Positions 15,447-21,327 of a DNA stretch of 21,327 nt are shown here, in pieces. Positions within the stretch are counted from its first letter, which is position 1. The number at the start of each line of letters is the position of its first letter. Under the pieces are notes generated by a model that saw nothing but the letters and a program-made list of their open reading frames with translations, did no database searches and was not told where the DNA came from. Source of the stretch: JBFWIW01 sp050253535 (lineage in GTDB: Bacteria > Bacillota > Clostridia > Oscillospirales > Oscillospiraceae); NCBI GenBank assembly GCA_050253535.1, contig JBFWIW010000053.1, positions 1 through 21,327 of the forward strand. Direction: 5' to 3'. Made by a program: the position numbers and the translations under genes.

Positions 15447-17597
15447 TTGAATATCATATCAGCGCTGTCATCGGAATTTAAGCTGAAATCCGACAACGTA
15501 AATAATATCATTTCATTGATAGACGACGGAAACACAATCCCGTTTATTGCCCGCTACCGCAAAGAGATGACCGGATCGTGCGACGATCAGGTCCTGCATG
15601 AGCTGCACGAAAGACTGGAGTATTTAAGAAATCTCGAAAAGCGGAAATCGGAAATCATAGACAGCATAACGGAGCAGGGACAAATGACCGACGCTCTGTT
15701 AAAATCACTCGAAAATGCCGTAATTCTTGCCGAAATTGAAGATCTGTATCGCCCATACCGCCCCAAACGGCGCACGCGCGCGACGATTGCTGCGGAAAAA
15801 GGTCTTCGTCCGCTGGCGGATATATTGCTTAAGCAGGACCTGCGAAGAGGCACGCTGGAAGAAATAGCAGCCCCCTATATTGACGGTCAAAAAGGCGTGT
15901 CAGCGTGGCAGGACGCAATTTCAGGGGCAAAAGACATCGTCGCCGAGGTTATCTCGGATAACGCGCAAATGCGCAAAAGGCTCCGTATGATCATGCAGAG
16001 AGACGGCGTTCTCAAATCGGTTGCCGGCAAAAAAGAAAATCCGGTCTATGACATGTATTCCGATTATGAGGAGCCGGTCAGTAAAATACCGGGTCACAGG
16101 ATTCTCGCGATAAACCGCGGCGAGCGCGAATCCGCATTGAAAGTGACCATAGCGTTAAAAGACACAGAGGTTTTATACGCGCTGTATTCCATGTTCGTAA
16201 ACGAGGGCAGTATTACGACCGGCTGCGTAAAAGAGGCGGCCGAGGACGCCTGGCGGCGGCTTATTCAGCCTTCGATTGAACGCGAAGTGCGCAGTGATCT
16301 GACCGACAGGGCGTCAAATCAGGCAATTTCTCTGTTTGCGCTTAATCTGAAGCCGCTTTTGCTGCAGAGCCCGGTAAAAGGCAAGGTTGCGCTGGGCTTT
16401 GATCCGGCCTACCGCACGGGCTGTAAAATCGCCGTTGTAGATGAAACCGGCAAGGCGGTGGATACCGCCGTCGTATACCCCACTCCTCCCGCAAATAAAA
16501 CCGAAGAGGCAAAGGACGAACTCAAGCGGCTGATCGCAAAACACGGTGTCAGCGTGATCTCAATCGGCAACGGCACAGCATCCAAAGAATCCGAAATTTT
16601 TGTGGCGGACCTGATTAAAGAGCTTGATACCGCCGTCAGCTATATGCTGGTAAATGAGGCGGGCGCGTCCGTCTATTCGGCTTCCAAACTCGCGGCGGCG
16701 GAGTTCCCGGAGTATGACGTATCGCTCAGAAGCGCCGTTTCAATTGCCCGCAGGCTGCAGGACCCGCTTGCCGAGCTTGTAAAAATTGATCCGAAGTCGA
16801 TAGGCGTGGGGCAGTATCAGCACGATATGCCGGCATCGCAGCTTGACGCGGCTTTGAAAGCGGTTGTGGAAGACTGCGTGAACAGCGTGGGCGTGGACCT
16901 GAACACTGCGTCTGTTTCGCTTTTAACCTATATCTCCGGCCTGAATACGGCGATTGCGAAAAACATAGTCTCCTACCGCGATGAAAACGGCGGCTTTAAA
17001 AGCCGGACCGAGCTTAAAAAAGTTCCGAAACTCGGCCCGAAAGCGTTTGAGCAGTGTGCGGGCTTCCTGCGTATTCCCGGCGGTAAAAATATTCTGGACA
17101 ATACGTCCGTCCACCCGGAATCCTATGACGCGGCGAAAAAGCTGTTGGATTTGTTCGGGTTCGAGCTGGCGGACGTGTCGGCGGGCGGGCTCGATGCTCT
17201 GCCGGAGCGTTTAAAAGAAATGGGTGGCCAGGAAACGGCAAAAGCATGCGGAGTCGGCGTCCCTACCCTTCTGGACATCATAAGTGAACTGAGACGTCCG
17301 GGCCGCGATATCAGGGATGAGCTCCCCGCGCCCATGCTCCGGACGGACGTTATGAATATGAACGATCTGAAGAACGGAATGGCGCTGACAGGCACCGTCC
17401 GCAATGTGATCGATTTCGGCGTGTTCGTAGACATTGGCGTACATCAGGACGGGCTTGTCCATATTTCCGAGCTTTCCGACCGGTATGTCAGGCACCCCTC
17501 CGAGGTCGTTAAGGTCGGAGATATCGTCACGGTTTATGTTCTTTCGGTTGATACCGACAAAAAACGGATTTCTCTGTCCATGAAAAAACAGCACTGA
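15447..17597 (+). CDS. tex: Tex family RNA-binding transcription accessory protein
   Basis: 716 residues, near the usual 720-770. The start is TTG at 15447 with GAGGTGG about 5 nt upstream; no in-frame ATG fits better. Domain order is that of Tex: an N-terminal helical/HTH region (about 1-200, with IPFIARYRKE at 31-40), a YqgF/RNase H-like domain (about 314-440: VALGFDPAYRTG, SIGNGTASKE), helix-hairpin-helix motifs (about 480-545: VGVDLNTAS, LKKVPKLGPKAFEQ) and a C-terminal S1 domain (about 643-712: GTVRNVIDFGVFVDIG, GLVHISELS). Tex binds nucleic acid and interacts with the transcription and translation machinery. A TACAAT box at 15392-15397 may be its own -10. It lies between an ABC-F translation factor and a DNA-crosslink protein gene. 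Confidence 0.95.
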   Translation: MNIISALSSEFKLKSDNVNNIISLIDDGNTIPFIARYRKEMTGSCDDQVLHELHERLEYLRNLEKRKSEIIDSITEQGQMTDALLKSLENAVILAEIEDLYRPYRPKRRTRATIAAEKGLRPLADILLKQDLRRGTLEEIAAPYIDGQKGVSAWQDAISGAKDIVAEVISDNAQMRKRLRMIMQRDGVLKSVAGKKENPVYDMYSDYEEPVSKIPGHRILAINRGERESALKVTIALKDTEVLYALYSMFVNEGSITTGCVKEAAEDAWRRLIQPSIEREVRSDLTDRASNQAISLFALNLKPLLLQSPVKGKVALGFDPAYRTGCKIAVVDETGKAVDTAVVYPTPPANKTEEAKDELKRLIAKHGVSVISIGNGTASKESEIFVADLIKELDTAVSYMLVNEAGASVYSASKLAAAEFPEYDVSLRSAVSIARRLQDPLAELVKIDPKSIGVGQYQHDMPASQLDAALKAVVEDCVNSVGVDLNTASVSLLTYISGLNTAIAKNIVSYRDENGGFKSRTELKKVPKLGPKAFEQCAGFLRIPGGKNILDNTSVHPESYDAAKKLLDLFGFELADVSAGGLDALPERLKEMGGQETAKACGVGVPTLLDIISELRRPGRDIRDELPAPMLRTDVMNMNDLKNGMALTGTVRNVIDFGVFVDIGVHQDGLVHISELSDRYVRHPSEVVKVGDIVTVYVLSVDTDKKRISLSMKKQH

Positions 17598-17648
17598 TTT
17601 TTTGATAACCCGGTCACTTGAAATCAAATTGTAAAGAGGTGGAACAGT

Positions 17649-18221
17649 ATGTGCGGGCGCTATTACTTCGACGACGGCAATACGGAACTGCGTTCGATAA
17701 TCAATCAGATTAAACAGAATAATAATTTAACGCGTGATCTTGCTCAGTTGAAAACGGGCGAGGTGTTCCCCACAGATATCGTTCCGGCACTAACGCAGGA
17801 CGCCCCTTTATTGATGAAATGGGGATTTGCGCGGTTCGACGGAAAGGGACAGGTCATTAACGCCAGAATCGAGACAGCAGGTGAAAAGCCGATGTTCCGC
17901 AGAGAATATGCAGCGCGCCGCTGTCTGATACCCGCGAGCTGCTACTTCGAGTGGGATAAAAGTAAGGCACCAAAGCAGAAATATTCCATAGGTCTGCAGC
18001 ACCCGATTTATATGGCCGGACTCTATCGCTACGAGGGGCTCTCCCCTACGCCGCTATTTGTCATATTAACACGCCCCGCAGAGCGCGGGATCTCATTCAT
18101 CCATACCCGCATGCCCGTTATATTGCCCGCTGAATTACAGGACAAGTGGCTTTCAGGCAAAATCGATGTGCCGGAAATTTTAGATATTTCTGCCGGAGAT
18201 TTAAAATACGGCGCTGTTTGA
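17649..18221 (+). CDS. SRAP/YedK (HMCES-type) abasic-site DNA-protein crosslink protein
   Basis: 190 residues. The ATG at 17649 has AGAGGTGG upstream. YedK and HMCES covalently trap abasic sites in single-stranded DNA through the N-terminal Cys exposed by removal of Met1. The full catalytic set is visible: C2 in MCGRYY, N71 in NAR, E101 in SCYFEW, and H152 in HTRMP. The family is called SOS response-associated peptidase, and the self-processing activity removes Met1. It is slightly shorter than E. coli YedK (about 220) but appears complete. The gene follows Tex by 51 nt with no terminator between, so co-transcription is probable. No LexA-type box was noticed in the short gap. The 3' end is closed by the terminator at 18271-18301. 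Confidence 0.93.
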   Translation: MCGRYYFDDGNTELRSIINQIKQNNNLTRDLAQLKTGEVFPTDIVPALTQDAPLLMKWGFARFDGKGQVINARIETAGEKPMFRREYAARRCLIPASCYFEWDKSKAPKQKYSIGLQHPIYMAGLYRYEGLSPTPLFVILTRPAERGISFIHTRMPVILPAELQDKWLSGKIDVPEILDISAGDLKYGAV

Positions 18222-18270
18222 TATTCCGCCATCTGCCGACGCGCCTCATTTCGTATGTAATCAAATAATG

Positions 18271-18301
18271 AAAGGGCTGCGCCATATATGCGCAGCCCTT
18301 T
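18271..18301 (+). terminator. Shared terminator between converging genes
   Basis: AAAGGGCTGCGC, loop CATATAT, GCGCAGCCCTTT (12-bp perfect stem). It lies between the convergent YedK (+) and DUF169 (-) genes and can serve both. The U tract is short on either strand. Confidence 0.85.
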
Positions 18302-18312
18302 CTGTTCGGCAA

Positions 18313-19059
18313 TTAATTATTTTTCATTTCTGCGGCTATTTCCTGCCCGATCTCTTTCATCCGCTTGAGGTGCTGTTCTCTGCCCCAGGAATACTGCGGC
18401 AGGTTCCACTGCATCTCTTTTAGATTACTTATAATTTCCGGTATCAGCTGAAACGGGATTGAGAGAAATAAAAGTCCCTCTGGAAAAATCTCCCTCACCT
18501 TCATACCGTGATGCAGACCCGTCACCATCATATTCATATCGCCGGAGAGATAGGGGTAGGTGTACAGAGAAGCGCAGCCGGCAACGGAGGTCCCTCTGGC
18601 GTTCCAGCCCTTGCCGCTCCGATACCCCTTCGCGCGCAGGACGATCTCAGCCTGAGAGGGTTTTGCCGTCAGTATGATAATATCCGGGTCAAAGCTGATG
18701 CCGTCAAGCTTGGAAAACCATGTATACGAACCCGTGCCCTCATCGAGTCTCGGCATATCCAGATATATCTGACGGTTAGCGCGCGCGTCCTGATACACGC
18801 CGAGCCTTGGACCGATCTGACCGCCGACTATACCGGGCTCTCTGCCGATCTGACCGAGGATGTAAGGGCCAACCTTGCAGTTGTGGTTATCATACGCCGC
18901 ATAGAAGCCGCCTTCGCTTAGCTGCGCCTCGCGCAGCATTTCACATATCGCGTGCTTTTTCGTAAGGAGCGGCAAATCCCCGGGCTTTGTCATTGAAAAT
19001 TTCACGCCAACCGGCGGATATTCAAAATTAAAGCCTTTAAAAACTTCAAAATCAAGCAT
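18313..19059 (-). CDS. DUF169 family protein
   Basis: 248 residues from the ATG at 19059, which has GGGAG about 9 nt upstream. An in-frame TTG at 19068 lies between that site and the ATG and is less likely. The protein has the look of DUF169: YPPVGVKFS near the start, a Cys-containing segment CEMLREAQ, then NCKVGPYILG, a DPDIIILTA strand, and GTSVAGCASLYTYPY in the middle. There is no signal peptide or membrane segment. The biochemical role of DUF169 is not established. It lies 30 nt after the 2-hydroxyacid dehydrogenase gene and is the last gene of a three-gene metabolic operon. A role linked to the dehydrogenases is therefore plausible but unproved. Confidence 0.8.
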   Translation of the reverse strand: MLDFEVFKGFNFEYPPVGVKFSMTKPGDLPLLTKKHAICEMLREAQLSEGGFYAAYDNHNCKVGPYILGQIGREPGIVGGQIGPRLGVYQDARANRQIYLDMPRLDEGTGSYTWFSKLDGISFDPDIIILTAKPSQAEIVLRAKGYRSGKGWNARGTSVAGCASLYTYPYLSGDMNMMVTGLHHGMKVREIFPEGLLFLSIPFQLIPEIISNLKEMQWNLPQYSWGREQHLKRMKEIGQEIAAEMKNN

Positions 19060-19089
19060 AACGGTCAACTCCCAGCTTTATATCATTAC

Positions 19090-20046
19090 CTATTTTTTGC
19101 GCAGTTCGTATTTGGGCCTCTCGCCCTTGCTGACGGCAACAATACTCTCAGCGACGTCAATTCCGGTCTTTACGACAGCGCCTTTAGTGAACCCCGCATA
19201 GTGCGGCGTTATGACGGCGCTCTCGATCTCACGAAGCGGACTGTCCATCGGCAGAGGCTCCACAGCGAAGACGTCGAGGCCGGCGCCGGCAATGACTTTT
19301 TCCTTTAAAGCCAGTGCAAGCTCGTCTTCCTTGACAATAACGCCGCGGGCAGTATTGATAAGGTAAGCACTGCTCTTCATTTTTTTCAACTGTTCCATAC
19401 CGATCATACCAGTTGTCTCGGCTGTTGCCGGGGCGTGGATCGATACGAAATCAGACCGCTCAAGCAGTTCGTCCAGGGCAGCTACGCGCTCCATATCCTC
19501 AGGGACCTTGGAGCCGGTGTGCGGATTGTACGCGATAACCTTCATGCCAAAGCCATATTTCGCCTTCTTTGCGAGGAGGCCGGCTATGTAACCCGGGCCG
19601 ATGATGCCGAGAGTGCTGCCCTCGAGCTCGACCGCCGATGTTTTGTAGATGGACTTGAATTCTCCCGCATGAATCTGATGATCGACAAAGCGCGCGTTTC
19701 TCGCGCAGCACATAATGAGATACATGGCGTGCTCGGCGACGGAGTTGGAGTTTGAATTGGGGGTATTGCAGACTATTATCCCCTTGGACTGGGCGTAATC
19801 GACATCCACGATCTCCATGCCCACTCCGAAACGGGAGATGAGCTTGAGATTTTTGGCGGCATCGATAACTTCCTTATCGATTTTATTTGGGGACAGCCAT
19901 ACGACAATCGCGTCGACGTCGGCAATGTCGCGGATAAGGTCTTCTTTGGTCGGGCCCGAGCTGCGAATTACTTCAATACCGGCATCGGCCAGTATTTTTT
20001 CGCCTTCGGGCGCCAGCGGCTTTGGATTATAAATTTTAAATGCCAT
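19090..20046 (-). CDS. D-isomer-specific 2-hydroxyacid dehydrogenase (phosphoglycerate dehydrogenase-like)
   Basis: 318 residues. The ATG at 20046 has AAGGAGAG upstream. It reversibly reduces a 2-ketoacid to a D-2-hydroxyacid with NAD(P)H. Visible: SRFGVGMEIVD (71-81) and NTPNSNSNSVAEHA (94-107) of the catalytic domain, the nucleotide loop GPGYIAG (150-156), and the catalytic triad R234 (NTARG), E263 (AVEPL) and H282 (ITPHYAG). The strand end that normally carries an acidic residue binding the adenosine ribose reads AYNPH (N174), so NADP use or relaxed cofactor choice is possible (inference). There is no ACT domain, unlike many serine-pathway SerA enzymes. It lies 45 nt after the semialdehyde dehydrogenase gene in the same operon. 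The substrate is unknown; hydroxypyruvate or glyoxylate-type acids are candidates. Confidence 0.9.
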   Translation of the reverse strand: MAFKIYNPKPLAPEGEKILADAGIEVIRSSGPTKEDLIRDIADVDAIVVWLSPNKIDKEVIDAAKNLKLISRFGVGMEIVDVDYAQSKGIIVCNTPNSNSNSVAEHAMYLIMCCARNARFVDHQIHAGEFKSIYKTSAVELEGSTLGIIGPGYIAGLLAKKAKYGFGMKVIAYNPHTGSKVPEDMERVAALDELLERSDFVSIHAPATAETTGMIGMEQLKKMKSSAYLINTARGVIVKEDELALALKEKVIAGAGLDVFAVEPLPMDSPLREIESAVITPHYAGFTKGAVVKTGIDVAESIVAVSKGERPKYELRKK

Positions 20047-20091
20047 ATATTTCTCTCCTTATAATTATAATAAATTTTAATTATCTGTCAA

Positions 20092-21327
20092 TTACAGGCT
20101 TCCGCCGACCGAACCTTCCCAGGTGTCGACTTCCTTTGCTTTTTTCTCTTCCTCGTCAAACCACTTGGTTGTGACCGTCTTGACTTCGGTGAAGAAGCGG
20201 ACACCATCTTTTCCCAGCACATGCAGATCGCCGAAGAAGGAGTCCTTATGGCCGCAGAACGGGAATATTCCTACCGGAACAGGAATGCCGACATTTACGC
20301 CGACCATGCCGCCGTCCGTACGGCGCGCGAATTCCCTCGCGTAATAACCGCTCTGGGTATAGATGACGGAACCGTTTGCAAACGGGTTTGCATTCATTAC
20401 GTTGAGACCCTCTTCGAAGTCTTTGACTCGTTTTATGCTGAGTACCGGCCCGAATATCTCACAGTCGCCGACTGTCATGCCCGGCTTCACGTGGTCAAAT
20501 ATTGTCGGCCCGAGATAAAAGCCGTTTTCATAACCCGGGACAATGGTGCCGCGACCGTCCAGAACGAGCTGCGCACCCTCTTCAATGCCTTTTTTTATCC
20601 ACTGGGTCACATGTTTTTTGTGGTCCGCCGTGACAACGGGTCCAAGGCCTGTGCTCTTGTCGTACGCGGGTCCGATCTTGAGCTCTTTCGCATACTTAAC
20701 GATTAGTTTCACAAGCTTGTCTGCGATACTCTCCTGAACCACCACCACGGGCAATGCCATGCAGCGCTCTCCCGCGCAGCCGAAAGCAGAGTTAATGATA
20801 CCCCTCGCAGTGCGTTCAAGCGCCGCGTCCTCGAGAACAAGGGCATGGTTTTTGGCCTCAGTCTGCGCCTGAACGCGTTTGCCGTTTGCCGCAGCGATAC
20901 CGTAGATGTGCTTTCCAACACCGGTGGTGCCTACAAAACTTATGCCTTTTACGTCCGGATGGGTCAGAAAAGTCTCTGATTCCTTGCGGCTGCAGGTAAG
21001 GATGTTCAAAACGCCCTTGGGAAGCCCCGCCTCTTCAAAAAGCTCCGCACATCTCATGCTGGTCATAGGCGTCCGCGAGGCGGCCTTTATTACAAGCGTG
21101 TTGCCTGTAGCAAGACAGAGAGGCGTCATCCACCCCATCGGTATCATGGCCGGGAAGTTGAAAGGCGCGATTCCGACAAAAACGCCGATAGGCTCGCGGT
21201 ACATTACAGTATCAAAACCGGTTGAGGTGTTCATCAGGGACTCGCCCAGCATCAGCGACGGCACGCCGCAGGCCAGTTCAACCGGCTCCTTGACCTTTGC
21301 GATGTCTCCTGCGGACTCAGCCCAGTT
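20092..21327 (-). CDS. CoA-acylating methylmalonate-semialdehyde dehydrogenase family (5' end outside window)
   Basis: The frame is open to the window edge; the GTG at 21264 is internal, so the N-terminus is missing. 411 residues are visible of about 480-490. It belongs to the aldehyde dehydrogenase superfamily. MmsA/IolA members oxidise (methyl)malonate semialdehyde to propionyl-CoA or acetyl-CoA with NAD+ and CoA. Visible: PFNFPAMIPMGWMTP in the cofactor domain, FVGTTGVGKHIYG (110-122 from the GTG), AKNHALV (137-143) where ordinary aldehyde dehydrogenases have the general-base ELGGK motif, and the catalytic Cys at 20761-20763 in GCAGERCMA. The AKNH wording supports the CoA-acylating subfamily. 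It stands first in the visible operon, followed by the 2-hydroxyacid dehydrogenase and DUF169. Substrate could be malonate semialdehyde, methylmalonate semialdehyde or a related aldehyde. Confidence 0.9.
   Translation of the reverse strand, partial: NWAESAGDIAKVKEPVELACGVPSLMLGESLMNTSTGFDTVMYREPIGVFVGIAPFNFPAMIPMGWMTPLCLATGNTLVIKAASRTPMTSMRCAELFEEAGLPKGVLNILTCSRKESETFLTHPDVKGISFVGTTGVGKHIYGIAAANGKRVQAQTEAKNHALVLEDAALERTARGIINSAFGCAGERCMALPVVVVQESIADKLVKLIVKYAKELKIGPAYDKSTGLGPVVTADHKKHVTQWIKKGIEEGAQLVLDGRGTIVPGYENGFYLGPTIFDHVKPGMTVGDCEIFGPVLSIKRVKDFEEGLNVMNANPFANGSVIYTQSGYYAREFARRTDGGMVGVNVGIPVPVGIFPFCGHKDSFFGDLHVLGKDGVRFFTEVKTVTTKWFDEEEKKAKEVDTWEGSVGGSL

Overview
The window looks like a chromosomal segment of a spore-forming, low-to-mid GC Firmicute of the class Clostridia. 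The reasons are strong AGGAGG-type ribosome binding sites, TTG starts, many tight GC-rich hairpin terminators with U tracts, a YkwD-type CAP protein, and DUF4183 proteins of the kind known from spore-forming Firmicutes. Genus cannot be fixed from the sequence. No tRNA, rRNA, CRISPR array, transposase, integrase, phage gene or recognised defence gene was found. Most genes are housekeeping or metabolic.

Layout. 1-2452 (+): the 3' part of a large modular right-handed beta-helix protein, then a short overlapping coiled-coil gene. 2453-2789: a hairpin and a decayed DUF2442-like fragment. 2757-5900 (-): two DEAD-box RNA helicases 15 nt apart in one operon. They have a canonical promoter, and an intrinsic terminator hairpin sits between that promoter and the first gene, so attenuation is likely. 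6024-7646 (-): a secreted cysteine-rich CAP protein. An assembly gap (100 N) lies inside its 54-bp repeat array and artificially breaks the frame. 7691-9666 (-): two DUF4183 proteins, one with three DUF4183 copies behind a cysteine-rich N-terminal domain and one with a single copy. 9805-10930 (-): a low-specificity threonine aldolase. 10931-11526: about 600 nt without a convincing gene, with a 48-bp palindrome. 11527-13250 (-): an unrecognised membrane-anchored protein. 13509-18301 (+): an Uup-type ABC-F ATPase, the Tex RNA-binding protein and a YedK/HMCES-type DNA-protein crosslink protein. 18313-21327 (-): an operon of a CoA-acylating methylmalonate-semialdehyde-type dehydrogenase (cut by the window end), a D-2-hydroxyacid dehydrogenase and a DUF169 protein.

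How the genes fit together. The helicase pair, the ABC-F protein and Tex all act on RNA, ribosomes or transcription, and YedK deals with abasic DNA. The 3' minus operon is metabolic: an oxidative acyl-CoA-forming step beside a 2-hydroxyacid/2-ketoacid step. The CAP and DUF4183 genes are candidates for envelope or spore-surface proteins. The less ordinary material is the helicase-operon leader, the repeat-array gap, the modular beta-helix protein with its PPWxC module ends, the DUF4183/CAP neighbourhood and the unexplained 10931-11526 interval. I did not find clear evidence of a new multi-gene system.
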